Assembly: GCF_023703465.1 (NCBI RefSeq)
Contig: NZ_JAMQGP010000006.1
Span: 186,001 to 250,000, forward strand
DNA length: 64,000 nucleotides
DNA from: Echinimonas agarilytica
GTDB lineage: Bacteria; Pseudomonadota; Gammaproteobacteria; Enterobacterales; Neiellaceae
Direction: 5' to 3'
Shown here: piece after piece, positions 9,096 through 19,215 of the stretch
Position numbering within the stretch: position 1 is the first letter of the stretch
Layout: each line of letters begins with the position of its first letter
Program-made: the position numbers and the translations under genes
Notes under the pieces: model-generated
What the model was told of the DNA's origin: nothing
What the model saw: the letters and a program-made list of their open reading frames with translations, nothing else
The model's database searches: none

Positions 9096-10092
9096 ATGCG
9101 CTTTTGTTGACCGATTGTCGCTCAACAATATTTGGCTGATAGCGGCGGGTGATAGGGGCAGTTGGATCGATGTTATAGCATCGGTTCAAAATCAAGTGTG
9201 CTGCTGATATCGCCATTTCATCAATGGGAAAGTGCATCGTAGTTAGTGCAGGGTAGGTGTAGCGTGCAAAATGGAGGTTATCAAAGCCCATAATGGAGAC
9301 GTCCTCGGGCACCTTTATTTGATGATCTCGACAGTATGCAATGGCGCCAAATGCCATTTCATCGTTTCCACAAAGCACTGCACTGACTCCTTTTGAAGAC
9401 AATGATTTCATGCCTTCGTAGCCACTTTGTTCGGTGTAATTTCCCTCAGTAATACGGTCTGCCGAGTAAGCGATTTCATGATCACGCAACGCTTGTAAAA
9501 AGCCGCTTTGGCGATCGCGAGCATCCGGTTTAAATTGAGGGCCCGTAATACAGCCGATGTGAGTATGGCCCGCATCGATGAGGAACTGTGTAGCGAGTTT
9601 GCCGCCTGCAATATTGTCGAGTGATACACAATTTGACTCTAAGCCATCAACCGCTCTGTTAACGATGACAACTTCAACATTCGCTTTAGCAATGTCTAAA
9701 AGGTATTCGTCGCTCACGGCTTCGGCCATCAAAATGAGCGCATCGCATCGACACTGCAACAAAAAATCGATGGCTTCTCGCTCTAATTTTGGATCGCAAT
9801 GACCACTGGCTACAATAAGCTGCTTGGAGTGCTTGCGCAGTAATGCTTCTGCTTCGCCCATGAGCGGCGAATACACTGGAGAAGCAAGTTCAGGCACCAT
9901 CATGCCAACAATTCCTGAACGTCCAGATGCCATCGCTCGAGCAAGGGTATTTGGGCGATATCCTAGAGCCTCTACGGCGGCCATTACTTTTTCGCAGGTC
10001 GACTCAACGACTTTATCGGATCCATTGAGAACACGCGACACCGTCGCCTGTGACACACCTGCTTTTTCTGATACATCTTTAATGGTTGCCAT
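9094..10092 (-). CDS. Second LacI-family transcriptional regulator
   Basis: About 332 residues: N-terminal LacI helix-turn-helix (ATIKDVSEKAGVSQATVSRV), hinge with GYRPNTLARAM, then a sugar-binding domain with the NDEMAFGAI and DVSIMGFDN motifs. The ATG at 10092 is preferred because GAGTGAG lies just upstream; an in-frame GTG at 10101 has no ribosome site. It resembles the GntR/GalR branch. No copy of the TGAAAWCGNTTTCA dyad lies near its own promoter, so its targets may differ from those of the first LacI protein. It ends convergent to the di-heme gene. Confidence 0.85.
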   Translation of the reverse strand: MATIKDVSEKAGVSQATVSRVLNGSDKVVESTCEKVMAAVEALGYRPNTLARAMASGRSGIVGMMVPELASPVYSPLMGEAEALLRKHSKQLIVASGHCDPKLEREAIDFLLQCRCDALILMAEAVSDEYLLDIAKANVEVVIVNRAVDGLESNCVSLDNIAGGKLATQFLIDAGHTHIGCITGPQFKPDARDRQSGFLQALRDHEIAYSADRITEGNYTEQSGYEGMKSLSSKGVSAVLCGNDEMAFGAIAYCRDHQIKVPEDVSIMGFDNLHFARYTYPALTTMHFPIDEMAISAAHLILNRCYNIDPTAPITRRYQPNIVERQSVNKSA

Positions 10093-10139
10093 GATACTCA
10101 CTCGTCAAATTTGCGGGTCGATTATCTCTCAGTTTTCAA

Positions 10140-11069
10140 CTAAATGCGATGACCACCTGCAACTGCCATGATATCGCTCAAGCGAGAAAAGCAGCTCGAC
10201 TTAGCAATGTCGACAAACCCTGTCAAATAGGCTTGATGAGCTTTTTGTTTGGGGACTGCTGCATATAGCGTGCTCCACAAAGGCGGGCTAAAAGGGATGG
10301 CAGATAAGCTCGCTTTTTCAATGTATTCGGCAATCACCCAATTCGGCAGCGCAGCGATGCCGCGACCACTCAGTACAAGCTGAACAATCATTAATGTGAG
10401 TTCAGCCTGTCGCACATTTTTAGGCACAACACCCGCTGGGATCATTAAATCTCGATATACAGAAAGCTTGTGAGGATCGACAGGGTAAGTAATGAGGTGT
10501 TGGTCGGCCAAGTCATTTGCATTGACCGTATCTTGCTGAGCTAGAGCGTGATCAGGGCTCATCAACATCAAATTTTGATAGCGAAACAGCGCAAAATACT
10601 CAATGTCTGCATGATTCTCGGGATCTGCGGTGATCACTAGATCCAGTTCACCTGCAATCAATGCCTCTATGGCATCAAAGTGAAAGCCACTGGAAAAATC
10701 GACCTCGACACTGGGCCAAATTTGCCGATATTGCTCCAATGCAGGAAGTAACCACTGAAAACAGCTATGGCACTCAATGGCCATATTTAAACGCCCACCA
10801 TCGCCTTGTTGTAATTGTTTGAGCTGGCTTTCCGTACGAACCACAAGGGGCATGACTTGCTCTGCAAGTTTAAGCACTCGTTCACCTGCCGGCGTAAAAC
10901 GCAATGGCTTGCTCTTGCGCTCAAACATGCGCTGTTCAAATCGTCCTTCGAGCTCTTTGAGCTGATGCGACAGGGCCGATTGTGTCATATGCAGCACATC
11001 GGCAGCGCTGGCAAGAGAGCCCGCTTGTTTCAATGCAAGCATGGTTTTGAGATGTTTAAGCTCGAGCAT
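10140..11069 (-). CDS. metR: LysR-family activator MetR
   Basis: A 309-residue LysR-type regulator with an N-terminal winged helix (LKTMLALKQAGSLASAADVL, TQSALSHQLKELE) and a substrate-binding domain. MetR uses homocysteine as co-inducer and activates metE. The assignment rests on family resemblance and on its position, divergent from metE across a 134-base spacer containing a MetR-like box. It lies 47 bases downstream of the second LacI-family gene start, on the same strand. Confidence 0.9.
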   Translation of the reverse strand: MLELKHLKTMLALKQAGSLASAADVLHMTQSALSHQLKELEGRFEQRMFERKSKPLRFTPAGERVLKLAEQVMPLVVRTESQLKQLQQGDGGRLNMAIECHSCFQWLLPALEQYRQIWPSVEVDFSSGFHFDAIEALIAGELDLVITADPENHADIEYFALFRYQNLMLMSPDHALAQQDTVNANDLADQHLITYPVDPHKLSVYRDLMIPAGVVPKNVRQAELTLMIVQLVLSGRGIAALPNWVIAEYIEKASLSAIPFSPPLWSTLYAAVPKQKAHQAYLTGFVDIAKSSCFSRLSDIMAVAGGHRI

Positions 11070-11137
11070 GATTAAACCTTTTGGAAAATATGAGAAAGAT
11101 TATACATGAAAAAAAATCGTGTTTAATGGTAAAAACA

Positions 11138-11150
11138 TGAGATTGATTCA
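11138..11150. promoter_or_regulatory. Candidate MetR-binding site
   Basis: TGAGATTGATTCA matches the known MetR consensus TGAA-N5-TTCA with one mismatch. It sits in the metR/metE spacer, 54 bases before the metE start. Confidence 0.5.
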
Positions 11151-11203
11151 TGTTCGGTGTGTCGCCATAATTTAGCCATCTAAACGTCTAAAGGAATTTG
11201 GTC

Positions 11204-13543
11204 ATGGCTTTATCACACAATCTTGGTTTTCCTCGCATCGGCGCAAGTCGAGAATTAAAATTTTCGCTGGAGTCTTTTTGGCGTGGCGATAGTTCAGTCG
11301 AGCAGCTCGAACATCAAGCTGACTCTATTAAATTACAAAACTGGGGATGGCAGCAACAAGCGGGTTTAGATCTTATTCCGGTGGGTGATTTTGCGTATTA
11401 CGACCATATTTTGCAGTTGTGTCTTACATTTGACGTGATCCCAAACCGCCATCGTAAAGACGCATCAGAACTGGAACAGCTATTTAACCTTGCGCGCGGT
11501 GCAACGGATTGCTGTGGAAAAACATCTGCAGCGCTCGAAATGACGAAGTGGTTTGATACCAACTACCACTACTTGGTACCCGAGTTGGCTGTGAATCAAA
11601 CATTCAATTTAAAATCTCGACAATTAATCAACGACGTTGTGAAAGCCAAGGTGCTTGGCCATGACGCAAAACCTGTTGTGGTTGGGCCATTGACCTTTTT
11701 GTGGTTGAGTAAATGCAGATCAGTCGATGAAGCCGCATCATTCGACAAGCTCTCTTTGTTGCCGAGCTTGCTAGCGGCCTATCAGCAATTATTAAACGAG
11801 CTAAGCGCAGCAGGCGCTGATTGGGTGCAGATTGATGAGCCCATCCTATCGTTAGATTTACCCGAGCAATGGGTCACTGCATTGGCTCAAAGTTATGCAC
11901 AATTAAAGCGTGACTTTAATGGAAAAATATTACTCGCTAACTACTTTGGTGGTGTGGCTGAAAAGTTGGAAGCCGTCATAGCATCAGGCGTTGATGGTCT
12001 TCATATTGATGCTGTTCGCGCAGCGGATGAGGTGATTGATATCGCCACACGGTGGCCAGAAGATAAGGTTCTCTCGGTCGGTGTGATTGATGGTCGTAAT
12101 GTCTGGCGTGCAGACTTGAGCTTAGAGCTGCAAAAACTAACGCCGTTACATGAGCAACGTGGAGATCGATTGTGGATTGCCCCGTCATGCTCGTTAATGC
12201 ATGTGCCTGTTGATGCTGACGTGGAGCATGATTTAGACGAAGAACTCAAAGGTTGGTTGGCTTTTGCGCGCCAAAAGCTCAATGAAATTGGCGCATTGAC
12301 TCGAGCTCTCAATGGTTGCCAGTCGTTTACCGATCGAGCGTTATTTACTGACAGTGACCAGGTTCAACGTCAAAAGGCATACTCCCCCCGTATTTTGAAC
12401 CTGTCGGTGCGTCAGCGCGCCTTCTCTGTGTTGCCAGAGCACTGTGAGAGAAAAAGTGATTTTGTAACCCGCATAAACACGCAACAAGCACATTTAGCCT
12501 TGCCAGCATTTCCAACCACCACCATTGGATCGTTTCCTCAAACTCCAGATATTCGTAAGCAACGTGCAGCATTCAGAGCGGGCAAGATTTCGGCTCAACA
12601 GTACGATTCATTTTTAGAGAAGGAAGTGATTGATGTGGTGAAACGCCAAGACGACATGGGTCTTGATGTACTGGTTCATGGAGAGCCTGAAAGAAATGAC
12701 ATGGTGGAGTTTTTCGGCGAGCTGCTCGATGGTATCGCTGTCAGTCGTTTGGGTTGGGTACAAAGTTATGGTTCACGTTGCGTGAAGCCGCCTTTGATTT
12801 ACGGTGATGTTTCTCGCCCTGAGCCTATGACTGTGCGCTGGAGTGAGTTTGCCCAAGCACAAACCACAAAGCCGATGAAAGGAATGTTGACCGGTCCTGT
12901 GACTATTTTGAACTGGAGCTTTGTGCGTTCTGATCTTCCGCGCTCTGATGTGGCGCAGCAAATTGCATTGACCATTCGCGATGAAGTGAAAGATCTTGAA
13001 CGTATTGGCTTAAAGGTCATTCAAATAGACGAGCCTGCATTGCGTGAGGGCTTGCCGCTGCGCACAAAAGATTGGGATGAGTACCTGAGTTGGGCTGTGG
13101 ATGCATTTAAACTTAGTGCCGCAGTGGTGAAGGACGAAACTCAGATTCATACTCATATGTGTTACTGCGAATTTGAGGACATTATGCAATCTATTGCCGA
13201 TTTAGATGCCGATGTGATTTCAATTGAGGCCTCCCGCTCTGGCATGGAATTACTCCAAAGTTTTGATGACTTTGAGTATCCCAATGCGATTGGTTTAGGG
13301 GTATATGACATTCATTCACCGAACATTCCGAGCACCGGCTACATGGTCGAGCAACTGAACAAAGCGCTGGAATGTTTGCCCTTGAATCGAATTTGGGTCA
13401 ACCCGGATTGCGGCCTTAAAACCAGAGGGTGGCCTGAAACGACGGCCGCATTGACCAATATGGTCGAAGCTGCAAAACACGTGCGGGTTCAGCACGAGAG
13501 TGATATTGCTCAGTTTGAATCGAATCTACTTGAAACAGCTTAA
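11204..13543 (+). CDS. metE: Cobalamin-independent methionine synthase
   Basis: A 779-residue enzyme that transfers a methyl group from 5-methyltetrahydropteroyl-triglutamate to homocysteine, the last step of methionine synthesis. Both barrels are present. The C-terminal barrel has the zinc ligands His651 and Cys653 (in HTHMCYCEF) and Cys736 (in NPDCGLKTR), each offset by ten from the E. coli numbering. The ATG at 11204 follows AAGGA at 11191-11195; upstream in-frame TTG at 11198 is not needed. It is divergent from metR, the classical arrangement, and is followed by a hairpin terminator. Cytoplasmic. Confidence 0.96.
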   Translation: MALSHNLGFPRIGASRELKFSLESFWRGDSSVEQLEHQADSIKLQNWGWQQQAGLDLIPVGDFAYYDHILQLCLTFDVIPNRHRKDASELEQLFNLARGATDCCGKTSAALEMTKWFDTNYHYLVPELAVNQTFNLKSRQLINDVVKAKVLGHDAKPVVVGPLTFLWLSKCRSVDEAASFDKLSLLPSLLAAYQQLLNELSAAGADWVQIDEPILSLDLPEQWVTALAQSYAQLKRDFNGKILLANYFGGVAEKLEAVIASGVDGLHIDAVRAADEVIDIATRWPEDKVLSVGVIDGRNVWRADLSLELQKLTPLHEQRGDRLWIAPSCSLMHVPVDADVEHDLDEELKGWLAFARQKLNEIGALTRALNGCQSFTDRALFTDSDQVQRQKAYSPRILNLSVRQRAFSVLPEHCERKSDFVTRINTQQAHLALPAFPTTTIGSFPQTPDIRKQRAAFRAGKISAQQYDSFLEKEVIDVVKRQDDMGLDVLVHGEPERNDMVEFFGELLDGIAVSRLGWVQSYGSRCVKPPLIYGDVSRPEPMTVRWSEFAQAQTTKPMKGMLTGPVTILNWSFVRSDLPRSDVAQQIALTIRDEVKDLERIGLKVIQIDEPALREGLPLRTKDWDEYLSWAVDAFKLSAAVVKDETQIHTHMCYCEFEDIMQSIADLDADVISIEASRSGMELLQSFDDFEYPNAIGLGVYDIHSPNIPSTGYMVEQLNKALECLPLNRIWVNPDCGLKTRGWPETTAALTNMVEAAKHVRVQHESDIAQFESNLLETA

Positions 13544-13559
13544 CAACCTCAAGTTCGCA

Positions 13560-13588
13560 TAAAAAAGGCAGCTCACGCTGCCTTTTTT
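13560..13588. terminator. Bidirectional rho-independent terminator
   Basis: AAAGGCAGC and GCTGCCTTT form a hairpin with a TCAC loop (13564-13585), flanked by A and T runs, between convergent metE and the KAS III gene. Confidence 0.85.
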
Positions 13589-13604
13589 AGATCTTCAATT
13601 TGCT

Positions 13605-14696
13605 TTAAATCATACTACCAGCGCCGTGGGTTCGACACTGTTCAATCGCTTCATCAAGCAATTCCAAGGCTGTTTTATCCGTGTGTGGTAATTCCGCATC
13701 ACTTGTATTTACCGGAGTAATGCGTTGTCCCCATTTGATGTAACCCGCGCCCCAAGTTAAGCCTGCTCCAAACGCAGCGCTCATAATATTGTCTCCCGGT
13801 TGAATACGGCCCGCTTCCAGTGCTTCGGCTAGCGCGATAGGAATCGTAGCGGCTGAAGTGTTGCCGTAGTTTTGGATATTTACCAGAACCTTGCTTTCAT
13901 CGGCCCCTAAACGTTTAGCCAGCGATTCGATAATGCGAAGATTCGCTTGGTGCGGCAAAACAAAGTCAACATCATCATTCGACAGCCCAGCTTTTTGCAT
14001 GACTTGCCCTACGGCTTCTCCCATGCCTTTAACGGCACGTTTAAAGATTTCTGGGCCTACAAAGTTCAGCGCGTATATGCCATTGGGTTGATGAAAGCGG
14101 CTGGCTGATGTGCCGTAATCTGGAATGAATAAAATTTCGCGGGCTTCAGGGTCGCTACCAATGGAAGAGGCTAATAGCCCCACTTCTTGTTCGCTGGCTT
14201 CAACCACAACCGCGCCAGAGCCATCTCCAAATAAAACGGCACTGTCGCGCTTAGACCAATCTAAATAGTGAGTGAGGCGCTCGGCACCAATCACCAGAAT
14301 TTTCTCATTCATGCCTGAACGCACAAGACCTGTGGCCATATGCAGAGCATACAGAAAGCCTGTGCAGGCAGCATTAATGTCTAAGACCGCAGGCTGTTTC
14401 ATGTTGAGGTTCTGCGCAACTTTCGCTGCGGCGGAAGGGATCAAAGTATCTGGACTGGCAGTGGCCAGTATGATCATGTCTATATCGCTGGCATTCAGAC
14501 CCGCAGCGGCTAATGCGCGTTGTGCGGCAACAGTGGCTAAATCGCTGGTTTCAACGTGAGCAATTCGACGCTCTTGAATACCGGTGCGACTCCGAATCCA
14601 CTCATCAGACGTATCGAGAAAGGTACTTAAATCTTGATTACTTAATACCGCAGGAGGAAGGCATTTGCCCCATCCAGTAATTTCTGCAAATGGCAT
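13605..14696 (-). CDS. 3-oxoacyl-ACP synthase III-family protein (FabH-like)
   Basis: A 363-residue thiolase-fold condensing enzyme. The KAS III triad is intact: Cys111 in NAACTGF, His249 in LPHQANLRI and Asn279 in NYGNTS. KAS III enzymes condense an acyl-CoA with malonyl-ACP to start fatty acid synthesis. The protein is about 45 residues longer than E. coli FabH, mostly a C-terminal tail. It stands apart from any fab cluster, downstream of lrgAB, so it may be a second paralogue used for special starter units rather than the main FabH. Cytoplasmic. Confidence 0.85.
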   Translation of the reverse strand: MPFAEITGWGKCLPPAVLSNQDLSTFLDTSDEWIRSRTGIQERRIAHVETSDLATVAAQRALAAAGLNASDIDMIILATASPDTLIPSAAAKVAQNLNMKQPAVLDINAACTGFLYALHMATGLVRSGMNEKILVIGAERLTHYLDWSKRDSAVLFGDGSGAVVVEASEQEVGLLASSIGSDPEAREILFIPDYGTSASRFHQPNGIYALNFVGPEIFKRAVKGMGEAVGQVMQKAGLSNDDVDFVLPHQANLRIIESLAKRLGADESKVLVNIQNYGNTSAATIPIALAEALEAGRIQPGDNIMSAAFGAGLTWGAGYIKWGQRITPVNTSDAELPHTDKTALELLDEAIEQCRTHGAGSMI

Positions 14697-14783
14697 GAAA
14701 AACCGCCTTTCTTCGTTGAAAAGAGTGGTTCAAACACTCAATCTTAGGTTGGTGTGCATAGTAAGCTAAAACAATCAGTTGGC

Positions 14784-15497
14784 TCAATAGCCGAGTAAGC
14801 GAAGTGCGATAGGAAGTAGTATAGGTGTTAAAAGAGCGGTGAAAATAGCACATAGCACCAATGCCAAAGCGCTGTAGGCGCCATGAGTATGACCTTCCTC
14901 TCTAATTCGGGCGGTGCCTAGAGCATGAGCCGCACTGCCCATTGCTATCCCTTGAGCTTTCGGGGTGTGGATTTTGGTTAGGTTCATCAGTGGTATCGCC
15001 ACCAAACTGCCTAACAAACCGGCATAAATAACGGTGAGCGCAGTTAGGGCTGGAATGCCGCCTTGTTCTTCACTAATCACCATGGCAATGGCGGTTGTTA
15101 CAGCTTTTGGGGCGGTAGATGTGAGGGAGTCTTTTCCTAGCCCAAGCAAGGCACATATGCCGATCATACTGAGAATTCCCACGCATGAGGAAATGGCGCA
15201 GACGCTGATGAGTTTCACCGCATCCCGCTTGATTTCTTGTAACTGTTGGTAAAGCGGATAACCTAGCGCAACAACCGATGGCTCTAAAAACCAATCAATC
15301 CAATGTCCGCCTTGTTCGTATGTTTGATAGGGAATGTCGGACCCAAGTAGTCCTGCTGCGAGCACAATAATACTGACAACCACGGGGTTGAGTAATGAGA
15401 TCCGAGTGGTCGTGTAGAGCCAGCGCGCAGACACAAAAAGCATGACGGTGAGGCTCGCAAAAGCAAAACTTACAATGAAAGCATCACTATTGATCAT
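14784..15497 (-). CDS. lrgB: LrgB/CidB-family membrane protein
   Basis: A 237-residue polytopic inner-membrane protein with the LrgB signature region (FLEPSVVALGYPLYQQ, PKAVTTAIAM, GSAAHALGTAR). Its start overlaps the end of lrgA by 11 bases. LrgAB/CidAB systems are linked to control of murein hydrolase activity and, in several bacteria, to export or uptake of pyruvate or related overflow metabolites; which applies here cannot be read from sequence. Confidence 0.88.
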   Translation of the reverse strand: MINSDAFIVSFAFASLTVMLFVSARWLYTTTRISLLNPVVVSIIVLAAGLLGSDIPYQTYEQGGHWIDWFLEPSVVALGYPLYQQLQEIKRDAVKLISVCAISSCVGILSMIGICALLGLGKDSLTSTAPKAVTTAIAMVISEEQGGIPALTALTVIYAGLLGSLVAIPLMNLTKIHTPKAQGIAMGSAAHALGTARIREEGHTHGAYSALALVLCAIFTALLTPILLPIALRLLGY

Positions 15498-15852
15498 CGC
15501 GACGCTCCAACCATTGGTAAAGGTGACCAGCCGTTAAAATAATGGCCACTGTGCTGATGGATGCAGCGGCTACAAGTGCCACGCCTTCTTGCTCAAGCAA
15601 ACCAAGGTGATCAATCACGCCAGCCCCTGCTGGAACAAAAAATAATCCCATCCAATGAAGCAGCGGTTCGGCAGCTGGACGAATCCATTGCTCTTTAATG
15701 ACACGGGTAGACAATAAAATAAACAGTAGCAACATGGCCACGATGGCTGCGGGTAGGGGCAAACTCACCTGAGTTGCAAGCCACTTACAACCATACAGGC
15801 AGCCTAAAATGATCAAGGCTGCACGAATGAAGTGGAACAAGTGAATTGACAT
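15487..15852 (-). CDS. lrgA: LrgA/CidA-family holin-like membrane protein
   Basis: A 121-residue protein with about four hydrophobic helices and the LrgA pattern (LPAAIVAMLLLF, then LHWMGLFFVPAGAGVI). It is the small partner of the overlapping lrgB. It starts 2 bases after the smrA stop, so the upstream TraB-like and smrA genes are probably in the same transcript. Confidence 0.88.
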   Translation of the reverse strand: MSIHLFHFIRAALIILGCLYGCKWLATQVSLPLPAAIVAMLLLFILLSTRVIKEQWIRPAAEPLLHWMGLFFVPAGAGVIDHLGLLEQEGVALVAAASISTVAIILTAGHLYQWLERRDDQ

Positions 15853-15854
15853 AT

Positions 15855-16445
15855 TTAGTCGAATCGTCGGCGTTGCTGAAAACGCTCTCTATTTTTTTGT
15901 TTGGCTTCTTCGCTTTTCGACAGCATGACATATACCGCACCCAATCCACCATCAAGCTTGTTGCATGAGTGAAAGGCCAATACGTTTGGAAGTTGGGGTA
16001 ACCAACTATTGATACAGCTCTTGAGCATGGCTTGTGGATTACTCTTGTGGCCTATACCGTGAACAATAATGGCTGTGCGCTCGCCTTGTTTAAGGCATTG
16101 ACGAACAAAGCGAATAACCGCCAGTCGAGCATCAGAAACACTATGCCGGTGTAAGTCGAGCGTCATGTGAATATCGTAGTGTCCCAGCCGAAGCTTCCGA
16201 AATACGCCATGCTGCACCCCAGGGCGTTGAAAACTCAGCATATCCATGGGATCTACGAGTTCAATCTCTTGATCTTCGCTAATGGGATCATCGTCTTTCG
16301 ATGTAGAGTTCGCGGCGGCTTGTTGTCGAATAAGTGCTTGTTCACGGGCAAGCTGCCGGTGCAACGTGGGTACCTTGTCAGTTGGCTCTAGCGGAGTTAC
16401 ATCATCGAAAAAATCGGCAAATTGATCATTGTCTTGCATCGCCAT
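15855..16445 (-). CDS. smrA: Smr-domain protein (SmrA-type endonuclease)
   Basis: A 196-residue protein with a C-terminal Smr domain at about residues 90-180. The motifs LDLHRHS, IVHGIGHKS and GGLGAVYVML match SmrA (YdaL) of enterobacteria, as does the preceding SFQRPGVQHGVFRKLRLG stretch. The Smr fold has nicking nuclease activity; SmrA and SmrB paralogues act on DNA or on mRNA at stalled ribosomes. ATG at 16445 is used; the second in-frame ATG at 16439 is better spaced from the GAGG site. Three bases separate it from the upstream TraB-like gene, indicating an operon. Confidence 0.8.
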   Translation of the reverse strand: MAMQDNDQFADFFDDVTPLEPTDKVPTLHRQLAREQALIRQQAAANSTSKDDDPISEDQEIELVDPMDMLSFQRPGVQHGVFRKLRLGHYDIHMTLDLHRHSVSDARLAVIRFVRQCLKQGERTAIIVHGIGHKSNPQAMLKSCINSWLPQLPNVLAFHSCNKLDGGLGAVYVMLSKSEEAKQKNRERFQQRRRFD

Positions 16446-16448
16446 ACC

Positions 16449-17360
16449 TCACTTGTTTGAAGTGGAAGTCGTCTTATTTATACGCGTAATTTCAAAGCCA
16501 GATTGCTTGAGTAGCTGTAAAATGTTGGTATCACCGTGAACGTGCATGTCTCCCACTACCACCATGTAGACTTTGTCATCTTTAAGCGTACTGAGCGTTT
16601 TCTGCCAATTGATGTTGCGGTCGATAAGCAGCTTTTGCATCGTTTCTGAGTCTATTTGACGCGCATCATATTCAGTATACAAAGTGTTAAGTGATTGACT
16701 ATTGCCATTGCGCCATGCGGCTTCAACGTCGGTAAGCCACTGTTCTGATAATGCTAGTTCATCAAAGTAGTTTTGATATAAAGCATCGGCGCCGATGTTA
16801 TCCATACTAGATAGCGCGCTGAATTGGTCATCAAGTGTTTCAAGGCCTAATACCGGAATTCCCTTGCTGTCAGCTTTTTGAGCAAAATACTGGTCAACGC
16901 CATGATCGGAATTTAATCCCATTCGTTCAATGGCAGCAACGGTCAGTTGAATCACAACACTCCAGTCGCGCATGAACATCAATTGATGCGCAGGCAAGCG
17001 GCTGACTTGCAGCTCTTTAACAAGTTTGGCATAAAGCTCTGAGTTCATGCGTTTGCTCAAGGGGATTGGAGTACTGAGTACGCCATATTGCATCATCGCC
17101 TGTTGAATCATGGGCGCTGTCATGTGCTCAGGGGCAATTTCCAAATACAGCACATCAGCTTGTTCGAAAGCGTGTTCAATGTCACTTGAGAGTGGGTAAA
17201 AAGAGTCTCGGCCAGCGTGAATTGAGCCAACGATTTGCAGCTTTAGTTCGCCTTTCTGGGCTTCATACAATGCAGGGCTAGCGCCTGTTTGCGCAAATGA
17301 AATGCACGAAAAAAAGAGCAGTACGAGAGGAAACGCGATTGCTTTAAAAGCGGTTTTCAT
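16449..17360 (-). CDS. TraB/GumN-family exported protein
   Basis: A 303-residue protein with a cleavable signal peptide (basic N-terminus, leucine-rich core, cleavage near SFA/QTG). Conserved TraB/GumN features are visible: GSIHAG near residue 46, LEIAPEHM, GVDQYF and a C-terminal VVGDMHVHG. Members fold like EreA/ChaN and TIKI proteases and probably use metal-ligand histidines and glutamates, but a bacterial substrate has not been settled. It is the first gene of a probable operon with smrA and lrgAB. Confidence 0.8.
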   Translation of the reverse strand: MKTAFKAIAFPLVLLFFSCISFAQTGASPALYEAQKGELKLQIVGSIHAGRDSFYPLSSDIEHAFEQADVLYLEIAPEHMTAPMIQQAMMQYGVLSTPIPLSKRMNSELYAKLVKELQVSRLPAHQLMFMRDWSVVIQLTVAAIERMGLNSDHGVDQYFAQKADSKGIPVLGLETLDDQFSALSSMDNIGADALYQNYFDELALSEQWLTDVEAAWRNGNSQSLNTLYTEYDARQIDSETMQKLLIDRNINWQKTLSTLKDDKVYMVVVGDMHVHGDTNILQLLKQSGFEITRINKTTSTSNK

Positions 17361-17439
17361 GCTGATTTTAATGTAGAAAAAGCGATGCCTTTAGCATAGA
17401 CGACCGAAGGCCGTCTATGCAATCACATCCGCACGCTAT

Positions 17440-18753
17440 TTATGCTTTGTTGAGTTGGTCTAGGCCACTTACAGACACGGTGTTTCTGCCGTTTGCTTTC
17501 GATTGATAGAGCGCCTGATCCGCGCGTTTGACGAATTTACCAATATCTTCCCAAGCATAATATTCACTCACTCCGAAACTCGCGGTGATGTTGAGCTCAG
17601 CTGGCCATTCTGAACTTTCAATGGCCTTGCGAACCTTCTCGGCCATCATTTCAGCATGCTTCACATCTGTTTGAGGGCAGAATACAGCAAACTCCTCTCC
17701 ACCCCATCGAACCAGTAAATCTTGGTGGCGTAATGATTGGCTGACTATTTTAGCCAAGTGAACCAGTACTTCATCGCCAATATCATGCCCGTGCCCGTCG
17801 TTTACAGATTTGAAGTGGTCGATATCAAACAATACCAATGACAGACGATCCTGATTCTCATTGACTCGGTTCATCCAGTCTGGAAGCCTATCGCGAAGGG
17901 CTGCACGATTAAATAACCCAGTGAGCGCATCTCGTTGAGAAGCTTGTTGAAAGCTTTTGGTTTGCAACTGAAGTGCATCGTTGACTTGTTGGAGTTGCAT
18001 TGCTTTTGAATGGCTGGCGTTCAGTTGCTTTTTGGCCGACTGAAAACTGAAATAGGTGATTAGGGCTCCAGCTACGGCCCACGCCAAAATAATACATAGA
18101 TATAAGTTTGCGCGAGAGATGAGTTTGCCATTGAATGCAATCGAATTAATCCGAATGACATAGTCTCCATCAACAGCCCCTTGCCCAGTGCTGACTCTGA
18201 CGGCAATAATATTTGTAAGCTCGCTACCTGAATTGAGTAAATCGGTATTGGTTTGTTCCAACCACCATTGAGCTGGGCGAAATAAACTCAGTGGAACTTC
18301 GACTTTATTGTCGTAAAAATTTGGTTTGAACTCAATTTGATTATATTTATCATGTAAATACTGAGGCTTACTTGAGCGAACAGGCACTGACTGAATGAGG
18401 TAAACGCGTATGAAAGGATCTTTAGGCCCATCAATTGAAAGGTCGAGAGTTACGCTGGAAAATTGACTTAAATTAATTCCCAGAGGCGCAGCGCCAAGGC
18501 TCATGCCGATATCGCAGTATGGATAGGGGTACTGGTGGCTTCGGAGAGCACAGTGAAGCTCGATGCTGTCACCTTGATCAAGTAATTCAGCAGAAGATGA
18601 GCCGTTATTTGATTTCGCATCAGAACCGATATCAAGCGAATGTCCGCTACTGATATCGACCATGATCGTTTCGTTCATGTAACGTTCGTAACTCACAATG
18701 GTTGCCATTGTGAGTAATATCAATAAGAACACTAGCCAATGCAAAGACTTCAT
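17440..18753 (-). CDS. Membrane-bound diguanylate cyclase (GGDEF)
   Basis: A 437-residue protein: N-terminal transmembrane helix (residues 5-20), a periplasmic region of about 190 residues, a second helix near residues 218-236 (LYLCIILAWAVAGALI), a short coiled coil and a GGDEF domain. The active loop is GGEEF at residues 351-355, so cyclase activity is expected. RHQD at 342-345 is a product-inhibition I-site. The protein makes cyclic-di-GMP from two GTP in response to something sensed outside the inner membrane. The periplasmic part has a beta-rich pattern but I do not recognise it. It is 79 bases upstream of the TraB-like gene on the same strand. Confidence 0.9.
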   Translation of the reverse strand: MKSLHWLVFLLILLTMATIVSYERYMNETIMVDISSGHSLDIGSDAKSNNGSSSAELLDQGDSIELHCALRSHQYPYPYCDIGMSLGAAPLGINLSQFSSVTLDLSIDGPKDPFIRVYLIQSVPVRSSKPQYLHDKYNQIEFKPNFYDNKVEVPLSLFRPAQWWLEQTNTDLLNSGSELTNIIAVRVSTGQGAVDGDYVIRINSIAFNGKLISRANLYLCIILAWAVAGALITYFSFQSAKKQLNASHSKAMQLQQVNDALQLQTKSFQQASQRDALTGLFNRAALRDRLPDWMNRVNENQDRLSLVLFDIDHFKSVNDGHGHDIGDEVLVHLAKIVSQSLRHQDLLVRWGGEEFAVFCPQTDVKHAEMMAEKVRKAIESSEWPAELNITASFGVSEYYAWEDIGKFVKRADQALYQSKANGRNTVSVSGLDQLNKA

Positions 18754-19215
18754 ATGGGTGAATTGCTCCGCGTGTGCAAAGTGATTGAAATAGTCGCTTT
18801 CCTCTCATTGTAAATGTGAATTTTGGGAGAGAGCGTTTAATGCTACAGTTGCCTGTTATTTAGTCAAATTTATTAGCCGAACTCAGTCGTTTTTATCATG
18901 CAAGTTAAGGGGGTGTGACATTTTTATAATAAATTTAACGCATGGGTCACATATGCCTGGTTAACGAGCTATTAATTGGCTAGGTGCCAAAATTGAGTCA
19001 CTCTAAAATTGCATCTAATGATCAATGATAGAACATAGCTTCAATACTTGAAGCCTGCGCGTAAGCGCTCTGCGTTACACTAAAAGAGATCCCCATTTTT
19101 TACTGACAATCTGCAACAGGGTTTAATTCACTGAATACGGTCGGTGAATTGATTGAGAAATAGTGCTAAATCGTAGACAATACGCGCCAATTTCGAACAT
19201 CACTATTGGTTAGCC
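18754..19215. other. 462-base spacer without recognised genes
   Basis: AT-rich DNA between the divergent diguanylate cyclase and prfC genes. No open frame with a ribosome site, RNA structure or clear operator was found; it presumably holds the two promoters. Confidence 0.5.
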
